The position numbers were made by a program, and so were the translations under genes. A stretch of DNA of 64,000 bases, taken from the NCBI RefSeq assembly GCF_026547205.1, contig NZ_CP106877.1:1142771-1206770 (forward strand). Direction: 5' to 3'. The notes beneath the pieces were generated by a model. It saw only the letters and a list, made by a program, of their open reading frames with translations, was not told where the DNA came from and made no database searches. Source of the DNA: Fervidibacillus halotolerans. Its GTDB lineage: Bacteria; Bacillota; Bacilli; Bacillales; Caldibacillaceae. Shown here piece by piece: positions 7,998-18,444 of this stretch (positions are counted from its first letter, which is position 1; the number at the start of each line of letters is the position of its first letter).

Positions 7998-9284
7998 TTA
8001 TTTTGGAACAATTTGAAAACTAGTCATTCGGTTTTCATCGATGAATTGTTCACTAACGTTCATCAGGTCCTCAAAGGTAATCGTTTCTAAAACGGGTACG
8101 GCTTCGAACAAATTCATACCATTAAATGCATATCGGGTAAATTGATTCGCTATATACTCCGGCGAATTCAATAAACGTAAAAAGGTTCCGATTTTCTTTT
8201 TCTTCACCCGGTTTAATTGCTCCTCCGTTAATATTTCACCCTTTTTAACGAAATGAAAAGTTTTTTGGATAAATTCAGCTAGTCGGTCCGGATCTTTCGT
8301 ATCACCACCAACGAGTGCAAAACCGAAATTTTCCTCCTGGGTATAATCAGCAGAAAAAGTATCGTCAATTAAACCTTCATTATAAAGTTTTTCATACTGA
8401 CCAGAACTTTTGGAAAATAGCATATCTAACAACAATTGGACGGTCAATTCTGTTTTCATCATTTCTCGTCCCCTTTGGCGGATGAAATTCCCTTTTATTC
8501 CCACCATACATTTCGGAATTCTTACATTCATCGATATAAAACGGTTCTTCTTCAGCACATGATCTGGTTCTTCCTTTCGAATCCGTTGAATCTCCATGTC
8601 TTTAGAAAATGATTTTTTTCTTTGATTTTCTTGAACAAAATCTAAGATTTCCCTTGGGTCAACAGGTCCTACGATAAATAAAAGCATATTGCTTGGGTGG
8701 TAAAAGGTATGGTAACATTCATACAATAATTCTTTTGTAATATGAGAAATCGATTCAATCGTTCCTGCAATATTCGTTTTTACCGGATGATGATGATACA
8801 TATTTTCAATCGTTCCGAAATAAAGACGCCAATCCGGATGATCTTCATACATTTGAATCTCTTGACCGATAATCCCTTTTTCCTTCTCAACCGTTTGATC
8901 TGTAAAATAAGGTTCTTGAACAAAATCGAGTAATGTTCTAAGATTTTCTTTTACATTGGACGTAGCGGAAAACAAATATGCCGTCCTCGTAAAGGAAGTG
9001 AAGGCGTTGGCAGAAGCTCCCTGTTTACTAAATGTGTGAAAAACATCCCCATCTTCCTTTTCAAACAATTTGTGCTCGAGAAAATGGGCGATTCCATCCG
9101 GAACGATTTTTTCCGTTTGGTTACCAATGGGAACAAAATGATCATCGATGGAGCCGTATTTCGTTGTAAATGTGGCGAACGTTTTATGAAATCCCTTTTT
9201 CGGTAAAATGTATACGTCTAAACCGTTTTTCAACTTTTCAAAATACAGTTGTTCATTCAATTGGGGAAAAGGTATTTTTTTCAT
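7998..9284 (-). CDS. ymfH: YmfH, M16 family zinc peptidase (catalytic type)
   Basis: The 428-residue pitrilysin/insulinase-type protease has the inverted zinc site H67-F-L-E70-H71 and the distal glutamate region EKGIIGQEI about 75 residues later. Its partner ymfF, 2 bases upstream in the operon, lacks this site, so the pair probably forms a catalytic/non-catalytic complex as in mitochondrial processing peptidase-like enzymes (inference). The natural substrates are not established. It is followed by ymfI. Confidence 0.9.
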   Translation of the reverse strand: MKKIPFPQLNEQLYFEKLKNGLDVYILPKKGFHKTFATFTTKYGSIDDHFVPIGNQTEKIVPDGIAHFLEHKLFEKEDGDVFHTFSKQGASANAFTSFTRTAYLFSATSNVKENLRTLLDFVQEPYFTDQTVEKEKGIIGQEIQMYEDHPDWRLYFGTIENMYHHHPVKTNIAGTIESISHITKELLYECYHTFYHPSNMLLFIVGPVDPREILDFVQENQRKKSFSKDMEIQRIRKEEPDHVLKKNRFISMNVRIPKCMVGIKGNFIRQRGREMMKTELTVQLLLDMLFSKSSGQYEKLYNEGLIDDTFSADYTQEENFGFALVGGDTKDPDRLAEFIQKTFHFVKKGEILTEEQLNRVKKKKIGTFLRLLNSPEYIANQFTRYAFNGMNLFEAVPVLETITFEDLMNVSEQFIDENRMTSFQIVPK

Positions 9285-9286
9285 TT

Positions 9287-10549
9287 TTATTCCTCCATTC
9301 CCGTTAAAAAATAAATGGTATCAAATTGAATTTTTTTCGCAACATCCAATACTTCTTCTTTCGTCACCTTCTCTATTCCCTCAAACCATTTTTCTTTGTC
9401 TATATTTTTCTTACTGATCACATTATGATAAAGAACTTCAATCGTCCCTTGAGGGGTATCTAACGTTTCTAACATTTGATTTTTAATGACCGCCTTCGTT
9501 TGAACAAGTTCTTCCTCAGAAAAATTTCCACTTTTCATCGCTTCCATTTGCTCTTTTATAATCGATAACGCCTGTTCATAATTTTTCGGTTCAATTCCAG
9601 TCATCACCATTAGTAGCCCTTTATGACTTTCCAAACGACTCACCGCATAATAGGCGAGACTTGCCTTCTCCCGAACATTTAAAAATAATTTTGAATGGGG
9701 AAAGCCACCAAATAGTCCATTAAACACTTGCAAAGCGAAATAATCGTAGTCACCGTATGATATATTCGTCCGATAACCGATATTTAGTTTCCCTTGTTGG
9801 ATATCTTGCCGCTCGATAATCATTGGATCGTTCTTTTCCTTTTTCACTTTTCGTTCCATTCTTTTTCGTTCAGTACGAGCTGAAAAGGAAAAGAAACGTT
9901 CACATTGTTCCAAGATTTCCTCTTCGTTGAAATCACCTATGATATACAAATCCAATTGATCTTCAGATAGTGCCTTTTGATAATATTCGTATAATTCGTT
10001 CGGAGATATCCGATCCACATCTTCTAAAACTCCATACACATTAATTGCATACGGTTCATTTTTACACATTTCCTCAATTAAACGCATATTTGCATATCGA
10101 ATTTTATCGTCATAGATTGCTTCGATTCGTTGTTTTAAAGTGCGTTTTTCCTTTTGTACAATTCCTTCGTCAAATGCTTCACCATTCGTTTTTGGATTTA
10201 AAAGAATTTCCCGAAGAAAATGTAAAGCTTTTTCCAATAAAGGTTCCTTTTCAAATAAAAATTTTTCGTTTGCTACTTCTAATGAAAAGGAAAGGATATG
10301 GTTTTCACCTTTCTTTTGAAGATTAACATTGAATGTTGCCCCGTATAATTGTTCCAAGTAGGATCTCAATTCCCGCGTAGTAGGATAAGTATTCGTCCCA
10401 CTTTGCAAACAATAGGCAAGTAATGCCCGGGATGTAGCTTCTTCTCTTATTAAAGGTGCCAGCATTTTAAAAACAATCGTATTCGTTTTATATTTTTCCG
10501 TTCGGATGAAATGAAAGGTAATCCCATTCCGATTTACAATATTCTCCAT
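9287..10549 (-). CDS. ymfF: YmfF, M16 family peptidase-like protein (non-catalytic)
   Basis: This 420-residue M16 fold protein is related to YmfH, but no HxxEH motif appears in the N-terminal region where it belongs (ALLAYCLQSGTNTYPTTREL). The C-terminal substrate-binding part is conserved (REKASLAYYAVSRLESHKG, the R-Y type motif of M16 partners). It is probably the structural subunit of a YmfF-YmfH heterodimer. It has an AAAGGAGGAAT ribosome site and a good promoter at 10615-10644, so it starts the ymfFHIJ unit. Confidence 0.88.
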   Translation of the reverse strand: MENIVNRNGITFHFIRTEKYKTNTIVFKMLAPLIREEATSRALLAYCLQSGTNTYPTTRELRSYLEQLYGATFNVNLQKKGENHILSFSLEVANEKFLFEKEPLLEKALHFLREILLNPKTNGEAFDEGIVQKEKRTLKQRIEAIYDDKIRYANMRLIEEMCKNEPYAINVYGVLEDVDRISPNELYEYYQKALSEDQLDLYIIGDFNEEEILEQCERFFSFSARTERKRMERKVKKEKNDPMIIERQDIQQGKLNIGYRTNISYGDYDYFALQVFNGLFGGFPHSKLFLNVREKASLAYYAVSRLESHKGLLMVMTGIEPKNYEQALSIIKEQMEAMKSGNFSEEELVQTKAVIKNQMLETLDTPQGTIEVLYHNVISKKNIDKEKWFEGIEKVTKEEVLDVAKKIQFDTIYFLTGMEE

Positions 10550-10614
10550 TTTATTCCTCCTTTAATGATAACCTGATCCTACTTTTGGTTACGATGTTAT
10601 TATTTCCTGAATTT

Positions 10615-10644
10615 ACTATACATGTTATGAAAAAAGCATATCAA
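10615..10644 (-). promoter_or_regulatory. Sigma-A-like promoter of ymfFHIJ
   Basis: TTGATA, an 18-base spacer, then TATAGT, 66 bases before the ymfF ATG and just after the terminator of the ABC transporter operon. Confidence 0.55.
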
Positions 10645-10675
10645 ATTTTAGCAAAAAATGAAAAGAATGGATAGA

Positions 10676-10703
10676 AAAACACCCAACCAAATGGTCGGGT
10701 GTC
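10676..10703 (-). terminator. Intrinsic terminator after nupQ
   Basis: Stem ACACCCGACC / GGTTGGGTGT (one G-T pair, short ATTT loop) followed by TTTTC. It ends the nucleoside importer operon. Confidence 0.85.
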
Positions 10704-10729
10704 TTGAAGTTCTTTTATATTTATATCAC

Positions 10730-11692
10730 TTATCGATTTCCTTTTACGTAAGGAATATTCAACGCCTTCGGAGCTTCGGACTTGCCAATAAATCCAGCAA
10801 TGGCCAAAATGGTTAAAACATACGGTAATATGAACAAATAGACAGACGGAATGTCTTCGATAATCGGTAAACTTGAACCGACTGTACTTAAACTTTGGGC
10901 AAATCCGAAAAATATGGCTGCACCCATCATACCTAACGGATTCCATTTTCCGAAAATCATTGCGGCAATGGCCATAAACCCTTGTCCACTAATTGTAGCG
11001 TGACTGTAATCTAAGGAAATGGATTGGGCATAAATCGCTCCACCAATACCAGCTAAAGCACCACTGATCATTACTCCGATATAGCGCATACGATTTACTT
11101 TAATCCCCATCGTATCTGCTGCCATCGGGTGTTCACCAACCGAACGGAGTCGTAATCCAAATGGGGTTTTATATAAAACGATCCAACCGATGATGGCAGC
11201 TAAAATAGCTAAATAAGATGTCAGATAAACATTTTCAAAAAAGATCGGTCCAATAATTGGAATTTCACTTAAATACGGAATATCAAAACGCAATATCCGT
11301 TCTTGAATCATCGGCGTTTGACCGTGACCATCAAATAATTTTTTAACGAGGAATAAAGTTAATCCAAGGGCTAAAAAGTTGATGGCAACTCCTGTTACGA
11401 TTTGGTCAGCACGGAACGTAACAGATGCGACAGCCAATAATAGAGAAAATATCATCGAGACGACCATCGCAACTAATATGGCGACCCAAAGTGTCATGGA
11501 AGATAAAACATCTGCCATCGCTAAGTTAAATACGATTGCGGTAAAAGCACCGATTTGCATAAGACCTTCCGCACCGATATTTGTTACTCCAGAACGTTCT
11601 GTAAACACAGTACCTAAACCAGTGAAGATAAGAGGAGCTGCATAAAACAAAGCGTTAGGAACAATAAACGCAATGATTTCTAGAAAACTCAT
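10730..11692 (-). CDS. nupQ: ABC nucleoside importer permease (NupQ/YufQ type)
   Basis: A 320-residue permease of the BPD-2 type with about eight to ten membrane segments. The conserved GLGTVFTERSGVTNIGAEG near the N-terminus and SGALAGIGGAIYAQSISLDYS at about 215-240 are typical of BMP-family and simple-sugar permeases. It pairs with the next permease and the double ATPase. In B. subtilis NupNOPQ imports guanosine and other nucleosides; the exact substrate here is inferred. It is separated from nupP by one base, so the two are translationally coupled. Confidence 0.86.
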   Translation of the reverse strand: MSFLEIIAFIVPNALFYAAPLIFTGLGTVFTERSGVTNIGAEGLMQIGAFTAIVFNLAMADVLSSMTLWVAILVAMVVSMIFSLLLAVASVTFRADQIVTGVAINFLALGLTLFLVKKLFDGHGQTPMIQERILRFDIPYLSEIPIIGPIFFENVYLTSYLAILAAIIGWIVLYKTPFGLRLRSVGEHPMAADTMGIKVNRMRYIGVMISGALAGIGGAIYAQSISLDYSHATISGQGFMAIAAMIFGKWNPLGMMGAAIFFGFAQSLSTVGSSLPIIEDIPSVYLFILPYVLTILAIAGFIGKSEAPKALNIPYVKGNR

Positions 11693-11693
11693 C

Positions 11694-12740
11694 TTACTTC
11701 ACCTCCTTTTTTTTGGAAAACTTTTCAAGAAGCAATTTGAATATATATCCACTGGCTACAAAGAAGATAATAATCGCGATAATAACTGAAACGAGTTCTT
11801 CCGGAATTCCTGCTGCACTCGGCATATTTCCGGCACCGTATTTCAGTGAACCGAATAAAGTAGCACCGAATACGACTCCTAGTGGTGAGTTTGCACCTAG
11901 TACCGAAACAGCGATTCCATCAAATCCAATGCCTGTAAAGCCACTTTTTACAGCAACGTAACCGAACGTTCCTAAACCTTCCATCGCTCCAGCAAGACCA
12001 GCAAGTGCACCAGAAATAACCATTGACACAACGATATTTTTCTTGACGTTCATTCCAGCATATTCGCTCGCATGGCGGTTAAATCCGACCGCTTTTAATT
12101 CATAGCCTAATGTCGTTTTTTGTAAAATGAACCAAATGACAAACACGGCAAGAAGCGCGATAAAAATTCCATTATGCATTCTGGAAATATCCGTGATTTG
12201 TTCGAAAAACGAAGATTTTAATGATGCAGATTCGTGAATTCGTTCCGTTGAATCACTTCCATCGGACATGTTCTTAATTAGAGCGTTTGTTACGTGCAGG
12301 GCAACATAATTCATCATAATCGTAACGACAACTTCGTTTACCCCAAGATACGCTTTTAAAACACCAGGAACAAAAGCCCAAATTGCTCCAGCAATCGCTG
12401 CTGCAAGTAATGCTAAAGGTAGATGAACAATCATCGGTAAATCAAACACAACACCAATCCAAACGGCTGCAAACCAACCGACGATGAGTTGTCCTTCTAC
12501 TCCAATGTTAAAAAGTCCAGTACGGAAAGCAAAAGCAACTGCCAATCCTGCTAATAAATATGGAGTGATCGTTCGGACAGATTCTCCAATGTTATATGAA
12601 TCCCCGAGAATTCCTTCCCAAAGGGCTTGATAACCAACAACAGGATTATAGCCACTGATGGCCATGATGATCGCTCCGACGATTAAACCGAGAATTACCG
12701 CTAAAACAGGAACAACAATATTGGTCATCCTGTTAGACAT
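11694..12740 (-). CDS. nupP: ABC nucleoside importer permease (NupP/YufP type)
   Basis: A 348-residue membrane permease with an N-terminal signal-anchor-like segment (IVVPVLAVILGLIVGAIIMA), RTGLFNIGVEGQLIVGW at about 70-90 and SGALAGLAGAMEGLGTFGY at about 240, the same signature positions as its partner. It is in the same operon as the ATPase (2-base gap) and second permease. The two permeases form the heterodimeric channel of a BMP-type nucleoside importer. Confidence 0.86.
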   Translation of the reverse strand: MSNRMTNIVVPVLAVILGLIVGAIIMAISGYNPVVGYQALWEGILGDSYNIGESVRTITPYLLAGLAVAFAFRTGLFNIGVEGQLIVGWFAAVWIGVVFDLPMIVHLPLALLAAAIAGAIWAFVPGVLKAYLGVNEVVVTIMMNYVALHVTNALIKNMSDGSDSTERIHESASLKSSFFEQITDISRMHNGIFIALLAVFVIWFILQKTTLGYELKAVGFNRHASEYAGMNVKKNIVVSMVISGALAGLAGAMEGLGTFGYVAVKSGFTGIGFDGIAVSVLGANSPLGVVFGATLFGSLKYGAGNMPSAAGIPEELVSVIIAIIIFFVASGYIFKLLLEKFSKKKEVK

Positions 12741-12742
12741 AT

Positions 12743-14302
12743 TTATTCACCTGCTTCCCCTGTCTGATCTATTAATGGCGTTTCCTCATTTTTTTCCAAC
12801 TGTTGTCCAGCCATTAACAGTCCTAATTCATTTTCATCGGTCTTTTTCGGATCCAAGATGTCAATGATTTGTCCATCGAAAATAACTGCAATACGATCAC
12901 TGACATCCATCACTTCATCCAGTTCCAATGAAATAAGTAAAACCGCTTTTCCATTATCCCGTTGTTCAATAAGTCGTTTATGAATAAACTCAATCGCTCC
13001 TACGTCAAGCCCCCGTGTCGGCTGTGCCGCAATAAGTAAATCCGGATCTCGTTCAATTTCTCTACCAATAATTCCCTTTTGTTGGTTTCCACCTGAAAGG
13101 GCTCGCGCAAGTTCGAATTCGCTTTGAGTTCGAACATCGTATTTATCAATGATATCACGTGCTTTTGCATATATATTTTTATAGTTGAGAATCCCAACTT
13201 TCGAATACGGTTCTTTATAATAGGTTTGTAAAACCATATTTAAACCGATTGAATAATTCAATATAAGTCCGTGTTTATGACGATCTTGTGGGATGTGCCC
13301 AACTCCTTTTTCAGTAATATATCGAGGGGGTCGATTCGTAATATCGATCCCATTTAAGGTAATTTTACCGCTTTCAACTTTTCGTAACCCTGTAATAGCT
13401 TCAATTAATTCCGTTTGACCATTGCCATCGATTCCTGCGATACCGAGAATTTCTCCCCGTTTCACTTCCAAATTTAACCGTTTTACTCTTTCGATTCCTC
13501 GATTATCTTTCACGACTAAATTCTCGATTATTAACGCTTCATCCGTCGGTTTAGCTTCTGTTTTATCAACTGAAAAAACAACATTACGCCCAACCATTAA
13601 ACTAGCTAATTCTTCTGGATTCGTGTCTTCTACATTTAACGTCTTAATCCCTTTTCCACGACGAATAACGGTCACTCGATCAGCAACTTCCATTATTTCT
13701 TTTAATTTATGAGTAATTAAAATAATCGATTTACCTTCCTGAATTAACCTTTTCATAATTTGGATTAATTCAGTGATTTCTTGTGGAGTTAATGAAGCTG
13801 TTGGTTCATCGAAAATAAGAATGTCTGCACCCCTATAGAGCGTCTTAAGAATTTCCACACGTTGTTGCATACCAACGGAAATATCCGAAATTTTTGCATA
13901 TGGATCGACTTGTAATCCGTAGTTTTCTGAAATTTTCTTAATTTCTTCGGCAGCCTCTTTCACATTAATTGTACCGTTTTTCGTCGGTTCGCTACCGAGA
14001 ATAATGTTTTCTGTAACGGTAAATTTGTCAACGAGCATAAAATGTTGATGGACCATTCCGATACCTAGGTCATTTGCAACATTCGGATCCGTTATTTTCA
14101 CCGATTTCCCTTTTACACGAATTTCACCACCGTCTGGTTGGTATAATCCGAAAAGAACATTCATTAAAGTAGATTTCCCAGCTCCATTTTCACCAAGAAG
14201 GGCATGGATTTCCCCTTTTTTTACTTGTAAAGTAATATTATCGTTCGCAACAAAAGTGCCAAACATTTTTCGTATGTTTAGCATTTCAATTACGTAGTCC
14301 AT
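12743..14302 (-). CDS. nupO: ABC nucleoside importer ATPase, two nucleotide-binding domains (NupO/YufO type)
   Basis: This 519-residue double ABC protein has a first Walker A GENGAGKST, signature SVGMQQR and Walker B ILIFDEPTA. The second domain has a degenerate Walker A GIDGNGQTE, signature LSGGNQQK and LLIAAQPTRGLD, the usual asymmetric pattern of sugar/nucleoside importers. I start it at ATG 14302, preceded by AAAGGGAGG; the reading is open 39 codons further upstream, but that part has no ribosome site and runs through an AT-rich inverted-repeat region. It energises the two permeases that follow. Confidence 0.92.
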   Translation of the reverse strand: MDYVIEMLNIRKMFGTFVANDNITLQVKKGEIHALLGENGAGKSTLMNVLFGLYQPDGGEIRVKGKSVKITDPNVANDLGIGMVHQHFMLVDKFTVTENIILGSEPTKNGTINVKEAAEEIKKISENYGLQVDPYAKISDISVGMQQRVEILKTLYRGADILIFDEPTASLTPQEITELIQIMKRLIQEGKSIILITHKLKEIMEVADRVTVIRRGKGIKTLNVEDTNPEELASLMVGRNVVFSVDKTEAKPTDEALIIENLVVKDNRGIERVKRLNLEVKRGEILGIAGIDGNGQTELIEAITGLRKVESGKITLNGIDITNRPPRYITEKGVGHIPQDRHKHGLILNYSIGLNMVLQTYYKEPYSKVGILNYKNIYAKARDIIDKYDVRTQSEFELARALSGGNQQKGIIGREIERDPDLLIAAQPTRGLDVGAIEFIHKRLIEQRDNGKAVLLISLELDEVMDVSDRIAVIFDGQIIDILDPKKTDENELGLLMAGQQLEKNEETPLIDQTGEAGE

Positions 14303-14335
14303 GAATAGACCTCCCTTTAGAACATTGAAAAAGCA

Positions 14336-14396
14336 ATACATAAAAAGATAAAAAAAGTAATGTTGAATTTTTTTTATGTATCGTTTTTTCAACATT
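14336..14396 (-). repeat. Interlocking inverted repeats in the nupO leader
   Basis: Two perfect inverted repeats overlap: the 9-bp arms 14388-14396 and 14359-14367 (AATGTTGAA / TTCAACATT), and the 11-bp arms 14371-14381 and 14336-14346 (ATACATAAAAA / TTTTTATGTAT). Each pair encloses one arm of the other, so the simple hairpins exclude each other or form a pseudoknot. T-runs between the arms are compatible with weak termination. Confidence 0.45.
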
Positions 14397-14432
14397 TCAT
14401 CATGTTCGAAAATCAACAAATTTCCTCATAAA

Positions 14433-14464
14433 TACAGTGGGGAGAAAACGCGTTCCCCACTGTA
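14433..14464 (-). terminator. Intercistronic hairpin between the binding-protein gene and the ATPase gene
   Basis: Perfect 11-bp stem TACAGTGGGGA / TCCCCACTGTA with a 10-nt loop, 17 bases after the nupN stop. No strong T-run follows, so it is more likely a 3'-end stabiliser or partial terminator that keeps the lipoprotein mRNA more abundant than the downstream part. Confidence 0.6.
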
Positions 14465-14480
14465 TGTAAGTAGCCATTAT

Positions 14481-15584
14481 TTATTCTGCACTAAATGCTT
14501 CCAACTCATCATAAGTTTGAGGCACAACCACTTCACCGTTAACGATCTTATCTGTCCATTCATCTACAGCGGCAAGAATATCTTCTGAAAGAACACCTCT
14601 TGAATCAGCGATTCCAACGCCACCTTCTTTTAGACCGTATTCAATCGTTTCTCCACCAGGGAAGTTACCATTCATCGTTCTTTCAGAAACGTCTTTTACA
14701 CCTACGCTAACGAGTTTCAATGAAGATGTTAACGTAACGTTGTATTCCTTACCATCGACCGTTACGGCTCCTTCATCATATTGGTCACGGTCAACACCGA
14801 TTACCCAAACATTTGCATCTGGATCTTTTTGCTTAATTTCTTTTGCTTCATTAAACACACCATTTCCGGTTGCACCAGCAGCATGGAAAATAATGTCTAC
14901 TCCTGAAGAATACATTTGGTTGGCGGCAGCTTTTCCTAATTCAGCTTTATCGAAGGCACCTGTGTAGTTAATTTGCACTTCTGCATCTGGATTTACTGAT
15001 TGAACGCCCGCACGGAATCCGCTTTCGAAACGTTCGATAACCGGGATTTCCATTCCACCGACAAAACCGATTTTATTCGTTTCAGTAAATAAGCCTGCTA
15101 CAACGCCTGCTAAGAAGGCACCTTCATGGTCTTTAAACAAAATGCTTGCAACGTTCGGTTTGTCAACAACACCGTCAACGATAGCAAATTGTGAATCTGG
15201 ACGTTGATCAGCAATTTCACCCATTGGTTTTTCAAACAAATATCCAATTCCAAAGATTAGATCAAAACCTCTTCGAATTAATTTGTTAATGTTTGTTGTA
15301 TAGTCGGCGTCACTTTTCGATTGTAGATAATCGTATCCGCCATCTCCTTTTTCCAATCCGTTATCTTTACCGAATTCTTGTATTCCTTCCCAAGCAGATT
15401 GGTTAAAGGACTTATCATCTACACCGCCAACATCGGTAACCATTGCAACGGAAAATTTGTCTTCACTATCACCGTCACCGTTGTCACCACTTTTTGAACC
15501 TTCGTCATCTCCTCCACCACATGCTGCTAATACTAAGCCGAGTGAGAGAAGAAGGGTCATTAAAAACCATGTTCTTTTTTTCAA
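14481..15584 (-). CDS. nupN: BMP family nucleoside-binding lipoprotein (NupN/YufN type)
   Basis: The 367-residue solute-binding protein has a lipoprotein signal: MKKR, a hydrophobic core and the lipobox LAAC with the lipidated Cys at 22, then a Gly/Asp/Ser-rich linker. The mature part is a BMP/Med fold ([41 protein letters not shown]), where the conserved Asp and Phe contact the nucleoside. It is the first gene of the importer operon, with a long AT-rich upstream region. It would sit on the outer membrane face and deliver guanosine-like nucleosides to the permeases. Confidence 0.9.
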   Translation of the reverse strand: MKKRTWFLMTLLLSLGLVLAACGGGDDEGSKSGDNGDGDSEDKFSVAMVTDVGGVDDKSFNQSAWEGIQEFGKDNGLEKGDGGYDYLQSKSDADYTTNINKLIRRGFDLIFGIGYLFEKPMGEIADQRPDSQFAIVDGVVDKPNVASILFKDHEGAFLAGVVAGLFTETNKIGFVGGMEIPVIERFESGFRAGVQSVNPDAEVQINYTGAFDKAELGKAAANQMYSSGVDIIFHAAGATGNGVFNEAKEIKQKDPDANVWVIGVDRDQYDEGAVTVDGKEYNVTLTSSLKLVSVGVKDVSERTMNGNFPGGETIEYGLKEGGVGIADSRGVLSEDILAAVDEWTDKIVNGEVVVPQTYDELEAFSAE

Positions 15585-15981
15585 GAGAAATACCCCCTTA
15601 AAATTTTGTTAGCAGAAATGAAAAGAAGAAACATTGACCATTCTTATATTATATTATGTATGATCCTTTGTCGAATCATGAGTTTTTTTGGCCAATTTTT
15701 TTCTATCATTTCTACTGACTAAACATAATATACCATGAAATTGGAAAACAAGGAATAATATTAAACAGATTTTATTGAAAAACCGGTGAAAATTTTTGGA
15801 AACGGTTTAAATGTTTTTATATCAAAGGATTTGATTAAACCATAAACAAACATTTTTTCGTAAAGGTCGTCGAAATCCCATTCGATTTTTCCTTATCGAT
15901 CGAATATTTCATCCTTTCTACCGGTTCGATTCAATCTTTTGAAATTATTTGATTAAACATATTTTTACATTTTTCAACTTT
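15585..15981 (-). other. 397-bp AT-rich intergenic region between spoIIIE and nupN
   Basis: I see no gene here. The nupN-proximal part carries a possible promoter (15648-15675). The spoIIIE-proximal part has repeated GATTAAAC words (near 15832 and 15951) and the palindrome-like ATCGATCGA, but no convincing terminator for spoIIIE. A CodY or PurR operator would be expected by analogy with B. subtilis nup; I found no clear match. Confidence 0.5.
15648..15675 (-). promoter_or_regulatory. Possible promoter of the nupNOPQ operon
   Basis: TTCGAC, a 16-base spacer, then TATAAT, 64 bases before the nupN ATG. The -10 is consensus and the -35 is weak. Confidence 0.4.
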
Positions 15982-18285
15982 TTAAGATGATCGGATTTCT
16001 TCATCATCCGGTTTTGGAATTAAGACCGTTCGTGGTTTACTACCCTCATATGGGCCAACAACCCCTCTTTTTTCCATTTCATCTATTAATCTGGCCGCCC
16101 TTGTATAACCAATTCGAAACCGTCTTTGTAGAAGTGAAACGGATGCGGTTTGCATTTCCGAAATTAATCGGACGGCTTGCGGATATAAATCATCTTCCAC
16201 ATCAAATTCATCATCTGCTTCGCCATCTGGGATCATTTCTTCTTCATATTGGGCCTTTTGTTGAGAAATAACAAAGTCGACGACATGTTCCACTTCTTCA
16301 TCGGAAAGGAATGCACCTTGAATACGAATCGGTTTGGAAGCACCTACCGGTAAGAAGAGCATATCACCTCTACCTAGTAGTTTTTCCGCTCCCCCTGTAT
16401 CGAGTATCGTTCGAGAATCCGTTTGGGAAGAAACTGCGAAGGCAATTCTCGACGGGATATTCGCCTTAATTACACCGGTAATGACATCGACAGAGGGACG
16501 TTGGGTTGCGATAATTAAATGAATACCCGCCGCCCTTGCCATTTGCGCAAGCCGTGTAATCGCCTCTTCCACATCGCTTGAGGCAACCATCATTAAATCG
16601 GCCAATTCATCGACGATTACGACAATGTAGGGTAAAAGGGGTTGATTTTCATTATTTTCTTCATTTTTTCTTCGAATAAAATCATTATATCCTTCAATAT
16701 TTCTTGTACCGGTTTCGGAAAATCGTTCATATCGTCGTTCCATTTCATTAACGATTTTCTTCAAAGCTTGGGACGCCTTTTTCGGATTCGTTACTACTGG
16801 TGCCAACAAATGGGGTACCCCATTATACACGTTCAATTCTACCATCTTTGGATCGATCATCATCATTTTAACTTCATGGGGCTTTGCCCGCATTAGAATA
16901 CTTGTAATGATCCCGTTAATACATACACTTTTTCCTGATCCGGTAGCACCTGCAACGAGTAGATGGGGCATTCGATTTAATTCAGCGAAAACAGCTTCAC
17001 CGGTAATATCCCTACCTAAACCGATTAAAAGTTTGGAATCCTCTTTATCAACCGCTTCTTCCAATACTTCCCGCAAAGAAACGACAGCAATTTCCGAATT
17101 CGGCACTTCAATTCCAATTGCTGATTTACCAGGGATAGGAGCTTCGATCCGAATATCCTTAGCAGCTAAAGCTAAAGCAATATCATCGGTTAAATTGACA
17201 ATTTTACTAACCTTTACACCAACATCCGGATGCACTTCGTATTTCGTCACGGCTGGTCCAATATGAACTTGAGTCACCCGTGCTTTTACACCGAAACTTT
17301 GAAAGGTGCGTTCCAATTTTGCTGCATTGGCGTGAATCAAATCGTATTCACTACTTTGATCTGCTTGTTTCGGAGGATTTAATAAGGATAATGGCGGTAA
17401 CTGATAATCCGCATTTTCAATCTCCTCAGGAAAATGAACGGTTACCGATTGTCGATCCTCTTCCTCTTCTTCCTCAAACTCGGTCGATTTTAATTCCGGC
17501 TTTTCTTCTTTATACACCTTTTCCGCAAAATTTGAAATAATCGGTTCACTCGACTCGTTTTCATTCAAATCTCCAGTTGGGAAAACGACCTTTCCTTCCT
17601 CTCCTTTTTCATTCGATTTTTTCTTCGTCTTATTTTTCTTCCCCTTGTTCCGCCATTTTTTTACATCTTTTTTTAACTGATCCGTCGTATTTTTGAAAAA
17701 GCTTGTAATCGAATGAAAGATTTGGCTTATCAAATCGGTGAAGGATTTACCTGTCAACAACATAATTCCAACAATTAAAATAACATAACCGAATAATTTG
17801 GCACCTTTTACAGCAAATAGTAAATGAAAGATAGCGAATAAAAGGGCTCCGATCATTCCTCCACCTAAGTCCACCCCTTCATTGGGTGTATGTACGTCCA
17901 TCCAAAATAATTCCCACGTATTAATAATAACGCTCGGTTTTTCAAAGGGACCTTCTCTCGCTAAAAGCTCAAATAATGTAACATGGCTAAGAAGGAGAAT
18001 GGATGTGAAAATCATATACATGCCGATCAATCTTTGAGTAAAAAAATTCGGCCATGACCGTTTCCAAATAAGGGTAATACTCAAAGCGATTAAAAAGATT
18101 GGGATTGCAAAAAACCATTCCCCGATTAAAAATCGATATAAATAAATTAAACCGCGACCGATGGCTCCCGAATCCCAAAAGGAAATAAGGGATAGGGCAA
18201 ATAAAACGAGTCCGCCGATCTCAAATTGTACATTCCGTTTAATATTTTGTCGTTTTTTCGTTTTTCTTTTTTTTCGTTTTGCCAT
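15982..18285 (-). CDS. spoIIIE: DNA translocase SpoIIIE/FtsK
   Basis: The 767 residues comprise a basic N-terminus, four membrane helices (about 25-180), a charged variable linker (about 200-310) and a RecA-like motor domain with Walker A GATGSGKS and Walker [15 protein letters not shown]-terminal winged-helix gamma domain ([21 protein letters not shown]) reads polar SRS sequences. It pumps the chromosome into the forespore through the septum. B. subtilis SpoIIIE is 787 residues. The terminator of ylzJ lies in front, so it is probably expressed from its own promoter. Confidence 0.97.
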   Translation of the reverse strand: MAKRKKRKTKKRQNIKRNVQFEIGGLVLFALSLISFWDSGAIGRGLIYLYRFLIGEWFFAIPIFLIALSITLIWKRSWPNFFTQRLIGMYMIFTSILLLSHVTLFELLAREGPFEKPSVIINTWELFWMDVHTPNEGVDLGGGMIGALLFAIFHLLFAVKGAKLFGYVILIVGIMLLTGKSFTDLISQIFHSITSFFKNTTDQLKKDVKKWRNKGKKNKTKKKSNEKGEEGKVVFPTGDLNENESSEPIISNFAEKVYKEEKPELKSTEFEEEEEEDRQSVTVHFPEEIENADYQLPPLSLLNPPKQADQSSEYDLIHANAAKLERTFQSFGVKARVTQVHIGPAVTKYEVHPDVGVKVSKIVNLTDDIALALAAKDIRIEAPIPGKSAIGIEVPNSEIAVVSLREVLEEAVDKEDSKLLIGLGRDITGEAVFAELNRMPHLLVAGATGSGKSVCINGIITSILMRAKPHEVKMMMIDPKMVELNVYNGVPHLLAPVVTNPKKASQALKKIVNEMERRYERFSETGTRNIEGYNDFIRRKNEENNENQPLLPYIVVIVDELADLMMVASSDVEEAITRLAQMARAAGIHLIIATQRPSVDVITGVIKANIPSRIAFAVSSQTDSRTILDTGGAEKLLGRGDMLFLPVGASKPIRIQGAFLSDEEVEHVVDFVISQQKAQYEEEMIPDGEADDEFDVEDDLYPQAVRLISEMQTASVSLLQRRFRIGYTRAARLIDEMEKRGVVGPYEGSKPRTVLIPKPDDEEIRSS

Positions 18286-18341
18286 AATCTATCACCTTTA
18301 TATCAATTATATCAATTTCTCCAGCCTCATTTTGAAAAACG

Positions 18342-18371
18342 AAATAAAAGCAGCCCATAGTTCTTGGCTGC
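18342..18371 (-). terminator. Intrinsic terminator after ylzJ
   Basis: GCAGCC, a 9-nt loop, GGGCTGC, then TTTTATTT, between ylzJ and spoIIIE. Confidence 0.75.
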
Positions 18372-18444
18372 CTTCCGTATGTTTCATTATACCATAATTT
18401 TTCCTAAACATTTGGTTTTCTTTCTAGTTTTAACGATTTGTTTT

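Noticed and set aside
15585-15981. CodY or PurR operator for the nup operon
   Set aside because: AATTTTGTTAGCAGAAAT near 15602 is only a loose CodY-like match; nothing close to a full consensus.
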